39,592 bases of DNA from Amanita rubescens (taxonomy: Eukaryota; Basidiomycota; Agaricomycetes; Agaricales; Amanitaceae), in the NCBI GenBank assembly GCA_015039365.1, contig WION01000490.1, positions 1 to 39,592 of the forward strand. Reading direction: 5' to 3'. Positions 9,601-20,649 of this stretch are shown one piece after another. Numbering within the stretch: position 1 is the stretch's first letter; every line of letters starts with the position of its first letter. Made by a program: the position numbers and the translations under genes. The notes under the pieces are model-generated. The model saw nothing but the letters and a program-made list of their open reading frames with translations. It was not told the DNA's origin and searched no databases.

Positions 9601-12410
9601 CCCTAGTGTCCTGTCGTCCACCAGGGTACATCGGGGGTGTACCCCTGCAGTTCCCTAGTGTCCTGTCGTCCACCAGGGTACATCGGGGGTGTACCCCTGC
9701 AGTTCCCTAGTGTCCTGTCGTCCACCAGGGTACATCGGGGGTGTACCCCTGCAGTTCCCTAGTGTCCTGTCGTCCACCAGGGTACATCGGGGGTGTACCC
9801 CTGCAGTTCCCTAGTGTCCTGTCGTCCACCAGGGTACATCGGGGGTGTACCCCTGCAGTTCCCTAGTGTCCTGTCGTCCACCAGGGTACATCGGGGGTGT
9901 ACCCCTGCAGTTCCCTAGTGTCCTGTCGTCCACCAGGGTACATCGGGGGTGTACCCCTGCAGTTCCCTAGTGTCCTGTCGTCCACCAGGGTACATCGGGG
10001 GTGTACCCCTGCAGTTCCCTAGTGTCCTGTCGTCCACCAGGGTACATCGGGGGTGTACCCCTGCAGTTCCCTAGTGTCCTGTCGTCCACCAGGGTACATC
10101 GGGGGTGTACCCCTGCAGTTCCCTAGTGTCCTGTCGTCCACCAGGGTACATCGGGGGTGTACCCCTGCAGTTCCCTAGTGTCCTGTCGTCCACCAGGGTA
10201 CATCGGGGGTGTACCCCTGCAGTTCCCTAGTGTCCTGTCGTCCACCAGGGTACATCGGGGGTGTACCCCTGCAGTTCCCTAGTGTCCTGTCGTCCACCAG
10301 GGTACATCGGGGGTGTACCCCTGCAGTTCCCTAGTGTCCTGTCGTCCACCAGGGTACATCGGGGGTGTACCCCTGCAGTTCCCTAGTGTCCTGTCGTCCA
10401 CCAGGGTACATCGGGGGTGTACCCCTGCAGTTCCCTAGTGTCCTGTCGTCCACCAGGGTACATCGGGGGTGTACCCCTGCAGTTCCCTAGTGTCCTGTCG
10501 TCCACCAGGGTACATCGGGGGTGTACCCCTGCAGTTCCCTAGTGTCCTGTCGTCCACCAGGGTACATCGGGGGTGTACCCCTGCAGTTCCCTAGTGTCCT
10601 GTCGTCCACCAGGGTACATCGGGGGTGTACCCCTGCAGTTCCCTAGTGTCCTGTCGTCCACCAGGGTACATCGGGGGTGTACCCCTGCAGTTCCCTAGTG
10701 TCCTGTCGTCCACCAGGGTACATCGGGGGTGTACCCCTGCAGTTCCCTAGTGTCCTGTCGTCCACCAGGGTACATCGGGGGTGTACCCCTGCAGTTCCCT
10801 AGTGTCCTGTCGTCCACCAGGGTACATCGGGGGTGTACCCCTGCAGTTCCCTAGTGTCCTGTCGTCCACCAGGGTACATCGGGGGTGTACCCCTGCAGTT
10901 CCCTAGTGTCCTGTCGTCCACCAGGGTACATCGGGGGTGTACCCCTGCAGTTCCCTAGTGTCCTGTCGTCCACCAGGGTACATCGGGGGTGTACCCCTGC
11001 AGTTCCCTAGTGTCCTGTCGTCCACCAGGGTACATCGGGGGTGTACCCCTGCAGTTCCCTAGTGTCCTGTCGTCCACCAGGGTACATCGGGGGTGTACCC
11101 CTGCAGTTCCCTAGTGTCCTGTCGTCCACCAGGGTACATCGGGGGTGTACCCCTGCAGTTCCCTAGTGTCCTGTCGTCCACCAGGGTACATCGGGGGTGT
11201 ACCCCTGCAGTTCCCTAGTGTCCTGTCGTCCACCAGGGTACATCGGGGGTGTACCCCTGCAGTTCCCTAGTGTCCTGTCGTCCACCAGGGTACATCGGGG
11301 GTGTACCCCTGCAGTTCCCTAGTGTCCTGTCGTCCACCAGGGTACATCGGGGGTGTACCCCTGCAGTTCCCTAGTGTCCTGTCGTCCACCAGGGTACATC
11401 GGGGGTGTACCCCTGCAGTTCCCTAGTGTCCTGTCGTCCACCAGGGTACATCGGGGGTGTACCCCTGCAGTTCCCTAGTGTCCTGTCGTCCACCAGGGTA
11501 CATCGGGGGTGTACCCCTGCAGTTCCCTAGTGTCCTGTCGTCCACCAGGGTACATCGGGGGTGTACCCCTGCAGTTCCCTAGTGTCCTGTCGTCCACCAG
11601 GGTACATCGGGGGTGTACCCCTGCAGTTCCCTAGTGTCCTGTCGTCCACCAGGGTACATCGGGGGTGTACCCCTGCAGTTCCCTAGTGTCCTGTCGTCCA
11701 CCAGGGTACATCGGGGGTGTACCCCTGCAGTTCCCTAGTGTCCTGTCGTCCCACCAGGGTACATCGGGGGTGTACCCCTGCAGTTCCCTAGTGTACTGTC
11801 GTCCACCAGGGTACATCGGGGTGTACCCCTGCAGTTCCCTATTGTCCTGTCGTCCACCAGGGTACATCGGGGGTGTACCCCTGCAGTTCCCTAGTGTCCT
11901 GTCGTCCACCAGGGTACATCGGGGGTGTACCCTGCAGTTCCCTAGTGTCCTGTCGTCCACCAGGGGTACATCGGGGGTGTACCCCTGCAGTTCCCTAGTG
12001 TCCTGTCGTCCACCAGGGTACATCGGGGGTGTACCCCTGCAGTTCCCTAGTGTCCTGTCGTCCACCAGGGTACATCGGGGGTGTACCCCTGCAGTTCCCT
12101 AGTGTCCTGTCGTCCACCAGGGTACATCGGGGGTGTACCCCTGCAGTTCCCTAGTGTCCTGTCGTCCACCAGGGTACATCGGGGGTGTACCCCTGCAGTT
12201 CCCTAGTGTCCTGTCGTCCACCAGGGTACATCGGGGGTGTACCCCTGCAGTTCCCTAGTGTCCTGTCGTCCACCAGGGTACATCGGGGGTGTACCCCTGC
12301 AGTTCCCTAGTGTCCTGTCGTCCACCAGGGTACATCGGGGGTGTACCCCTGCAGTTCCCTAGTGCCACTGTCCTGTCGTCCACCAGGGTACATCGGGGGT
12401 GTACCCCTGC
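6617..12410 (+). repeat. left 52-bp satellite array, about 111 copies
   Basis: The unit is 52 bp, starts GGGGGTGTACCCCTGCAG and ends CCAGGGTACATC; it contains a PstI-type CTGCAG. From 6617 to about 11740 every copy reads identically. The few copies between about 11750 and 11960 carry one-base changes, such as an extra C near 11750, TAC for TCC near 11795 and lost G or C bases near 11820 and 11930. The last copy, near 12360, has a CCACTG insertion. Because 52 is 1 modulo 3, the TAG in each unit is met in every frame every 156 bp, so the clean array cannot encode a long protein. Each unit junction folds as CAGGGTACA against TGTACCCCTG. Confidence 0.95.
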
Positions 12411-13304
12411 TGCACCACTGCTTGTCACCACCACTGCTGCACCACTACCTGCAACATACAGTGTCACCACCACTGCTGCACCACTGCTTGTCACCACCAC
12501 TGCTGCACCACTGCTTGTCACCACTGCTGCTGCACCACTACCTGCAACATACAGTATCACTACCATAACTGCATGATTTACTGCCACAGCCACTGGCACT
12601 GCCCACCATCCCTTGGGCTATTATCACCTACTACTAGTCCCAGCCTTACTACCACCCACTGCTCTGATTGTGCCAACAGGCTACTAATCACTCCTGGTAG
12701 TACCACCACCACTGCCTACCATCACCACCTACTACTACCACCTGCTGCCAGCACTCTAATCATCACCACCTGATACTACCTACTGCCAATACTCAGAAGT
12801 TACAAACACAGTATGGTACACCCAATGTTACCCTGGTGGACCCCAGGACACCACTGCCACCACCACTGCCACCACCACTGCTGCCAGTGGTTGGGCATCT
12901 GCATTTTGTCCAATATGGACCATCATAGCCTTGGGCTTGCTGTGGCATGCTTGTGGCCTTGACTCCACACCAGGGGGCATAAATATTATTGTGGCTACCT
13001 ACCACCTTCCTAGAATATAAAGAAGAAAAAAAAGAATACATACCAACATGACAAGGGTGACTAGTAGAAGCAAATAGTAGAAGCAAATTGAACACTAGTT
13101 GCAGATCTGTACCAGGCAGGAGCAGCTGACAGGAGCACAAAAAATGAAATATTCAATGATTCAATTTGTAATTTTTGCCAAGATAACAAAACTGCAATAG
13201 TCAAGGTCAAATATTGAAATATATTAGTCTAGTCATTTGATCTGACAGGCACTGTTGCACTAATTGTCTGATTGTTGACCATCATGATCTGACAGGCAAT
13301 ATTG
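12411..13304. other. unique centre between the two satellite arrays
   Basis: 12411-12570 is an imperfect repeat of CACCACTGCTGCACCACTG-type blocks, with CTGCAACATACAGT twice. 12570-12790 is CACCAC/TACTAC-rich simple sequence. 12815-12852 is a diverged single copy of the satellite unit. From about 12960 the sequence is more complex and AT-richer. GATCTGACAGGCA occurs twice, at about 13239 and 13287, the second just before the right array starts. A 115-codon minus-strand frame at 12793-13140 includes a Gly/Ser run made by CACCACTGC repeats and is not convincing as a gene. Confidence 0.6.
12815..12852 (-). repeat. isolated diverged satellite monomer
   Basis: The plus strand reads GGTACACCCAATGTTACCC and then TGGTGGACCCCAGGACACCA. 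This matches the right-array unit (GGGTACACCCCCGATGTACC followed by CTGGTGGACGACAGGACACT) apart from a few substitutions and one-base indels. It is in right-array orientation, about 450 bp outside that array and in unique sequence, so it is a candidate ancestral or relic monomer. Confidence 0.7.
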
Positions 13305-16300
13305 CACCCCCGATGTACCCTGGTGGACGACAGGACACTAGGGAACTGCAGGGGTACACCCCCGATGTACCCTGGTGGACGCCAGGACACTAGGGAAACT
13401 GCCGGGGTACCACCCCGATGTACCCCTGGTGGACGACAGGACACTAGGGAACTGCAGGGGTAACCCCCCGATGTACCCTGGTGGACGACCAGGACACTAG
13501 GGAACTGCAGGGGTACACCCCCGATGTACCCTGGTGGACGACAGGACACTAGGGAACTGCAGGGGTACACCCCCGATGTACCCTGGTGGACGACAGGACA
13601 CTAGGGAACTGCAGGGGTACACCCCCGATGTACCCTGGTGGACGACAGGACACTAGGGAACTGCAGGGGTACACCCCCGATGTACCCTGGTGGACGACAG
13701 GACACTAGGGAACTGCAGGGGTACACCCCCGATGTACCACTGGTGGACGACAGGACACTAGGGAACTGCATGTACCACCCCCGCTGTACCTGGTGGACGA
13801 CAGGACACTAGGAACTGCAGGGGTACACCCCCGATGTACCCTGGTGGACGACAGGACACTAGGGAACTGCAGGGGTACACCCCCGATGTACCCTGGTGGA
13901 CGACAGGACACTAGGAACTGCAGGGGTACACCCCCGATGTACCCTGGTGGACGACAGGACACTAGGGAACTGCAGGGGTACACCCCCGATGTACCCTGGT
14001 GGACGACAGGACACTAGGGAACTGCAGGGGTACACCCCCGATGTACCTGGTGGACGACAGGACACTAGGGAACTGCAGGGGTACACCCCCGATGTACCCT
14101 GGTGGACGACAGGACACTAGGGAACTGCAGGGGTACACCCCCGATGTACCCTGGTGGACGACAGGACACTAGGGAACTGCAGGGGGTACACCCCCGATGT
14201 ACCCTGGTGGACGACAGGACACTAGGGAACTGCAGGGTACACCCCGCTGTACCCTGGTGGACGACAGGACACTAGGAACTGCAGGGGTACACCCCCCGAT
14301 GTACCTGGTGGACGACCAGGACCTAGGAACTGCAGGGGTACACCCAGATGTACCCTGGTGGACGACGGACACTAGGGAACTGCAGGGGTACACCCCCGAT
14401 GTACCCTGGTGGACGACAGGACACTAGGGAACTGCAGGGGTACACCCCCGATGTACCCTGGTGGACGACAGGACACTAGGGAACTGCAGGGGTACACCCC
14501 CGATGTACCCTGGTGGACGACAGGACACTAGGGAACTGCAGGGGTACACCCCCGATGTACCCTGGTGGACGACAGGACAGTGAGGGAACTGCAGGGGTAC
14601 ACCCCCGATGTACCCTGGTGGACGACAGGACACTAGGGAACTGCAGGGGTACACCCCGATGTACCCTGGTGGACGACAGGACACTAGGGAACTGCAGGGG
14701 TACACCCCCGATGTACCCTGGTGGACGACAGGACCACTAGGGAACTGCAGGGGTACAAGCCCCCGATGTACCCTGGTGGACGACAGGACACTAGGGAACT
14801 GCAGGGGTACACCCCCCCACCCCCCCGATGTACCCTGGTGGACGACAGGACACTAGGGAACTGCAGGGGTACACCCCCGATGTACCCTGGTGGACGACAG
14901 GACACTAGGGAACTGCAGGGGTACACCCCGATGTACCCTGGTGGACGACAGGACACTAGGGAACTGCAGGGGTACAACCCCCGATGTACCCTGGTGGACG
15001 ACAGGACACTAGGGAACTGCAGGGGTACACCCCCGATTGTACCCTGGTGGACGACAGGACACTAGGGAACTGCAGGGGTACACCCCCGATGTACCCTGGT
15101 GGACGACAGGACACTAGGGAACTGCAGGGGTACACCCCCGATGTACCCTGGTGGACGACAGGACACTAGGGAACTGCAGGGGTACACCCCCGATGTACCC
15201 TGGTGGACGACAGGACACTAGGGAATGCAGGGGTACACCCCCGATGTACCCTGGTGGACGACAGGACACTATGGGAACTGCAGGGGTACACCCCCGATGT
15301 ACCCTGGTGGACGACAGGACACTAGGAACTGCAGGGGTACACCCCCGATGTACCCTGGTGGACGACAGGACACTAGGGAACTGCAGGGGTACACCCCCGA
15401 TGTACCCTGGTGGACGACAGGACACTAGGGAACTGCAGGGGTACACCCCCGATGTACCCTGGTGGACGACAGGGACACTAGGGAACTGCAGGGGTACACC
15501 CCGATGTACCCTGGTGGACGACAGGACACTAGGGAACTGCAGGGGTACACCCCCGATGTACCCTGGTGACGACAGGACACTAGGGAACTGCAGGGGTACA
15601 CCCCCGATGTACCCTGGTGGACGACAGGACACTAGGGAACTGCAGGGGTACACCCCCGATGTACCCTGGTGGACGACAGGACACTAGGGAACTGCAGGGG
15701 TACACCCCCGATGTACCCTGGTGGACGACAGGACACTAGGGAACTGCAGGGGTACACCCCCGATGTACCCTGGTGGACGACAGGACACTAGGGAACTGCA
15801 GGGGTACCACCCCCGATGTACCCTGGTGGACGACAGGACACTAGGGAACTGCAGGGGTACACCCCCGATGTACCCTGGTGGACGACAGGACACTAGGGAA
15901 CTGCAGGGGTACACCCCCGATGTACCCTGGTGGACGACAGGACACTAGGGAACTGCAGGGGTACACCCCCGATGTACCCTGGTGGACGACAGGACACTAG
16001 GGAACGGCAGGGGTACACCCCCGATGTACCCTGGTGGACGACAGGACACTAGGGAACTGCAGGGGTACACCCCCGATGTACCCTGGTGGACGACAGGACA
16101 CTAGGGAACTGCAGGGGTACACCCCCGATGTACCCTGGTGGACGACAGGACACTAGGGAACTGCAGGGGTACACCCCCGATGTACCCTGGTGGACGACAG
16201 GACACTAGGGAACTGCAGGGGTACACCCCCGATGTACCCTGGTGGACGACAGGACACTAGGGAACTGCAGGGGTACACCCCCGATGTACCCTGGTGGACG

Positions 16301-16853
16301 ACAGGACACTAGGGAACTGCAGGGGTACACCCCCGATGTACCCTGGTGGACGACAGGACACTAGGGAACTGCAGGGGTACACCCCCGATGTACCCTGGTG
16401 GACGACAGGACACTAGGGAACTGCAGGGGTACACCCCGATGTACCCTGGTGGACGACAGGACACTAGGGAACTGCAGGGGTACACCCCCGATGTACCCTG
16501 GTGGACGACAGGACACTAGGGAACTGCAGGGGTACACCCCCGATGTACCCTGGTGGACGACAGGACACTAGGGAACTGCAGGGGTACACCCCCGATGTAC
16601 CCTGGTGGACGACAGGACACTAGGGAACTGCAGGGGTACACCCCCGATGTACCCTGGTGGACGACAGGACACTAGGGAACTGCAGGGGTACACCCCCGAT
16701 GTACCCTGGTGGACGACAGGACACTAGGGAACTGCAGGGGTACACCCCCGATGTACCCTGGTGGACGACAGGACACTAGGGAACTGCAGGGGTACACCCC
16801 CGATGTACCCTGGTGGACGACAGGACACTAGGGAACTGCAGGGGTACACCCCC
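13305..16853 (-). repeat. right 52-bp satellite array, about 68 copies, inverted
   Basis: This is the reverse complement of the left unit. Copies between about 13375 and 15570 carry many single-base gains and losses, such as runs of three to nine C in place of five, GGA for GGGA, and rare larger changes near 13760, 14310 and 14815. From about 15600 to 16853 copies are almost all identical; exceptions are an extra C near 15808, one GAACGG near 16003 and one lost C near 16432. The variable copies therefore face the centre and the uniform ones face outward, as in the left array. Confidence 0.95.
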
Positions 16854-17440
16854 AATGAGTAGACAATGATAGCCCTTTTGAGTCAGTAGTGGTGGCAAGG
16901 GGGTGGCAGTTGTAGTGGACCATTGTGGTCATAGTTGCTGCACAAGTTCTGGTAGAGACAGTAATGGTACCAGTAATTACTAGTGTATCGGTCAAAAATA
17001 GTAGTAACCATACAGTAGCTCAATGTGGTACCTGTACTACTAGCCTCAAACTGACTTGCACTGTTCAGATAGACTAATTAGTAGTAATTACTACTTGTGC
17101 TACTCCATGGGAATAGAACCAAATCCAAACACAGTGATGGAGATGATGAGGGCAACAAAAGGTTGTACCTGTTAGTACTCAGTGAGTGGCTGTGGTGGTA
17201 GCACCAATGGTGACTCTATAGTGGTAGACAGTGGGGAGTAGGTAGTACTTTAGTGGTGGGAGCACCCAGCAATCATTGTTGTGTAGGCAGGTGCATGTTA
17301 AGTGCATTAAAACAGCACTTGTGGTGATGGTAGACAAGCAGTATTCACACCACTATTGCTTGACAGATCACAAAAAGGTGGTGGTTGTTGGTTGTTGCTA
17401 TAGTATTACAACAGATGTTATCATTATAATCAAACTCCGA
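16854..17440 (-). repeat. right arm of the giant inverted repeat
   Basis: This is the reverse complement of 6020-6616, ending CATTATAATCAAACTCCGA. A second copy of TCAAACTCCGA occurs 20 bp further right at 17449-17459, separated by CTAAAAAT. The hAT start codon follows directly at 17460, so any native hAT promoter must lie within this arm or be missing. Confidence 0.8.
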
Positions 17441-17459
17441 CTAAAAATTCAAACTCCGA

Positions 17460-20400
17460 ATGGGACCGTCACTCGGACGGTCACTTTCCCCTGAGAAGTC
17501 AAGCCAACGCCGTAAACAGCGCCGCAAATTGGCGAAGTCAAGCAAAATACCAGATATCCGGGTTGTCGAGGTCTCTGACTCTGACTCCAATGATAAAGAT
17601 GATGGTGGCAGCCAGGTAAAGCGAGGGCCAGAGAATACTTCTCTCAAACATTTTCATAAACCCATTCCTACCGTTCACAAGGGTAAAAGCCGTTGGTCTT
17701 TCAAATGTAAATACTGTGATGTGTATGTTCGGGGTTTTGCTATTAGCAGTGATAGTTTCTAACTTTTATTCTAGTTGCGTAACCGTTCCACGTACCCAAG
17801 GAAAAGAGTCATTTGATGCAGAGAGTCCAAAACCCCCTCTCGGCAATTGTGCGACTCATATCCGCAAGAAGCACCCTAATGCGGAATCTGATGCCGCAAA
17901 AGTGATGACCAACAATGGAACAGTTGGGATGCCAGCAGCGAGCGTGAAGCTCATGGCCGACTTCCTGAAGGAGGGTAAACTGAACCCAGAACATGTCCCA
18001 ACGCAAAAAGGGCTTCCTCAAAGTATTCGCAGCCTGGGTGACTGAAGATGACCTCCCGTTTACCACTGGCGAGTCTCCAGGGCTCCAGCGTGTCTTTGAA
18101 TACCTGAAAATAAGGTTTACATTGCCAACCGATACCACAGTTCGCAACCAGATCACCCGTATTTTTGGTGAAATGCGTGATAGAGTTAAGGCTGAGATGA
18201 AAGTATGTACCTCTTGTTTATGTTATCTAGATCATTCTGACCTTCGCAGAGCGTATCTGGCAAAATTGCGTACTCAACCGATACATGGACGACTTGTCAA
18301 ATGATGTTTACATTTGCTGGGACTATAGCTAGTTGGATAGATGATGAATGGAACCTCGTAGAGCGAGTAATAGACTTTCATTGCCTCGCTGATAAAGAAC
18401 ACGAGGGAATTTGGGCTGCTAAAGGGTTTGCAAAGGCAGTCTCATCGTATGGCGGGCTGGAGAAGATAAGTACTACCTCCCATTCAAATGTCGCCCAAGA
18501 CTGAGTACTGACTTTCCTTTACCTTGTTGCGGTGACCATGGATAATGCATCGACAAATAATGTCTTGGCTCGGACACATCAGGAAAAAGGGGAAAAAACT
18601 AATTGCAACTAATTGGATCTGGGGAGCTGGAACACTAGTTATCTGATTGTCTGATCATCTGGCCAGTGCTGGAACACTAGCTGTCTAATTGTCTGATTGT
18701 CTAACCAGGTCTAACCAGCACTGGCATACTAGTGGTCTAATTGTCTAATTGATTGACATTGTCTAATGCTGTCTGATACCGTCTGACTGCCTGTTGTTAG
18801 ACAATGTCAGACAATTAGACAATTAGACAATCAGACAATTAGTGGTCCAGCATTGGCCAGATGATCAGACAATCAGACAACTAGTGCTCCAGCATCACAG
18901 ATCCAATTAGTTGCAATTAGTTTTTTCCCCTTTTTCCTGATGCACTGAGCCATTGGCTAATTTCAAAGTTTGACATTCAGTTTATACCTGAAAATGGTTA
19001 TATTCGCTGCTTAGCTCATGTCGTCAATCTCGTTGTCCAAGAACTTCTCTCCAAACTAGGAGAAGTAGAAAATCCGAACACGGTTGACTATTACAAGACT
19101 GATCAAACTGCACCTCTTCATTACGAGGCCCCAGATGATGAATTTTGTGAAGAAGATGGAAGGGAAGTTGAAAGTGATGATGCAGAAGAGAATGACGAAG
19201 ATAGGGAAGATTCAGAGCTGATGGAAATGCTCGGGAATGAAGGTTCTGCAATGAGTGCCGTGAAAAAGGTGCGAAATTAACAATATTTCTGCAAGGAATA
19301 CCCTCAAATATGCATCTAGCTACGTGTAATCGTCAACAAGATAGTTTCCTCTCCACAGCGCCGCAACCGCTTTCGTCGTACAGCTCAAAAAAAGTACAAG
19401 GATACAACTGTTAGTGCCAAGTCAAATGTCCGGATTGCCTCGCTCATGGTTGTCCGGGACATGGTCACACGTTGGAACTATACTCATGCTATGATTGAGA
19501 GGGGGCTCTTATTGCGAAAGGTATTATCCCACCCATATGAGTGCCTAAACTGCTCACAACTCAAATTTGGATGCCAATAGGCTATCGATATGTGGGTGTG
19601 TGACGACGAAAATCTTCGTCATCTCCTATTATCAAATAATGAATGGAACCATCTTGAAAAGCTAGCTGAAGTTCTCAAGGTGTTTACGCAAGTCACGCAA
19701 GTCATATCATCGGCGGGAACTCCAACTTTGCCCTGGATAATCCCAATGTATGAACTCATGCAACGTCATCTCTCCTCGAAGGCAGACATGAGATCCTTGC
19801 CATTTGAGATTCAGTCCGCATGTCGAGAAGCTCTGGGGAAGCTTGATAAGTATTACATTATAGCGGTTAACTGTCAATACAATATTCTCGCAACCCGTAA
19901 GCAAATCAGTTGTCTTGAAACAAAAGCGCCACTCACTTCGTCAATACAGTCCTCCATCCTCATCTAGGTGTCATGTACTTCCAGAAACTGGGTGCAGAGC
20001 GTGTGCGAAAGGCCAAAATACTGTTTGAGCACGTATACGAACAGTATAAAACCGAGTATGATGCAAAGCGAGCTGCATCAGCCGATGTTGTTCCTGACAA
20101 GGTAGAACAGAAGACTCACCATAAGAACACGTTCCTGGACTTGGTTTGCATGGAAAACCAAGAAATATCTTTGGCCACACCTCCACCTCCACATATATCC
20201 GAGACTGAGCGGTTCTTTGCGATTGACAAAAAGACAACCGGATTTGACGACCCTATGTATCCGCTTCCCTGGTGGAAAGTGAGTCTTGAGTAGTAGAATA
20301 GACACTTGACCCTCACCTGTATGCTCCAGGCCTCGCAGCAAGCCTTTCCTATCATTGCGCTGATTGCACGAGATATACTACCAATTCCTGGGGCAAGTGT

Positions 20401-20530
20401 TTCGGTCGAACGGCTCTTCTCAAAGTCACGTCACCTTTGTGATGATTTACGTTCTTCTTTGAAAGCGCAGACAATATCCGAGGCCATGCTGGTGAAGGTT
20501 TGGATCAAAAGTGGACTTCTGGAGTACTAG
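17460..20530 (+). pseudogene. hAT-superfamily DNA transposase, broken
   Basis: The protein would cut and paste a hAT element in the nucleus. Visible parts in order: a BED-type zinc finger start (WSFKCKYC, then HIRKKH, 17690-17870); a helical region (PTDTTVRNQ); the catalytic-core signature STDTWTT at about 18275; TMDNAS near 18540; an Asp/Glu-rich stretch near 19130-19220; and a C-terminal dimerisation domain with WWK, FPIIALIARDILPIPGASVSVERLFS and a stop at 20530. Introns fit at 17723-17774, 18203-18249, 19269-19358, 19521-19580, 19897-19949 and 20279-20329. Damage: a one-base frameshift in CAAAAAGGGC near 18008; an intron near 18470-18531 lacking an AG acceptor (GCG instead); and a 366-bp foldback insertion at 18577-18942. 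Recognition from the hAT motifs is firm; inactivity is inferred. Confidence 0.85.
18577..18942. mobile_element. 366-bp foldback MITE inserted in the hAT gene
   Basis: Both ends read CATCAGGAAAAAGGGGAAAA and continue as near-perfect inverted repeats for about 45 bp. The arms then keep pairing, imperfectly, almost to the middle, through many copies of TTGTCTGATTGTCTAA. Removing it with one copy of CA (18575-18576 and 18943-18944) restores the hAT reading frame across RT-LSHWL, so the target duplication is 2 bp (CA); 3 bp (CAC) is possible if the ends are asymmetric. It encodes nothing. The superfamily is unknown to me; the 2-bp duplication would suit Tc1/mariner-like chemistry, but the site is not TA. 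Confidence 0.8.
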
Positions 20531-20556
20531 GACGCTCCTCGTGTCGGATGCCGGTG

Positions 20557-20649
20557 AACCGTTTGTTTACCATTTGTAAACAGTTTATAAATAGTTTATT
20601 ACCATTTATGTTTAATTTGACCAACCGGTCAAACGGTAAACAAACGGTT
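20557..20649. repeat. 93-bp inverted repeat just after the hAT stop
   Basis: AACCGTTTGTTTACC (20557-20571) is perfectly complemented by GGTAAACAAACGGTT (20635-20649). The spacer carries further TTTGTAAAC and AGTTTAT motifs and ACCGGT. Lying 26 bp after the transposase stop, it may be the subterminal region of the hAT element or a tiny separate palindrome. No matching copy was found near the 5' end of the gene. Confidence 0.6.

Larger units (their letters stand above)
6020..17440. mobile_element. 11.4 kb giant inverted-repeat element carrying opposed 52-bp satellite arrays
   Basis: The structure begins TCGGAGTTTGATTATAATG and ends with its reverse complement. Outer arms of about 590 bp are followed inward by a 52-bp tandem satellite, forward on the left and reversed on the right, around a unique 0.9 kb centre. 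Arms and centre share a CCACCACTG/TAGTAGT-rich composition unlike the flanks, so the whole looks like one unit. No transposase gene is seen inside. No convincing target duplication flanks it: the left flank reads GACTACCA and the right CTAAAAAT. It could be a non-autonomous DNA transposon with long terminal inverted repeats that acquired a satellite, or a locus built by inverted duplication. The right end lies only 20 bp before the start of the hAT gene. Confidence 0.6.

Noticed and set aside
12793..13140. 115-codon minus-strand frame in the centre as a captured gene
   Set aside because: Half of it is a Gly/Ser run from CACCACTGC repeats plus the relic satellite monomer; no domain or start context supports it.
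11631..16000. Many 60-180 codon open frames within the satellite arrays
   Set aside because: They arise only where one-base indels change the reading phase and translate the 52-bp unit in all phases on both strands; the uniform arrays close every frame within 156 bp.
6617..16853. CRISPR-like array
   Set aside because: The repeats are directly adjacent with no variable spacers, and the context is eukaryotic.
6020..17440. Palindrome as a pure assembly mirror
   Set aside because: The outer arms differ by several substitutions and indels, and the arrays differ in length by 2.2 kb; a mirror would be identical. Local consensus error remains possible.
6012..17448. 8-bp target duplication around the satellite element
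   Set aside because: ACTACCAT on the left and ACTAAAAA on the right agree in only the first four bases, which is too weak.
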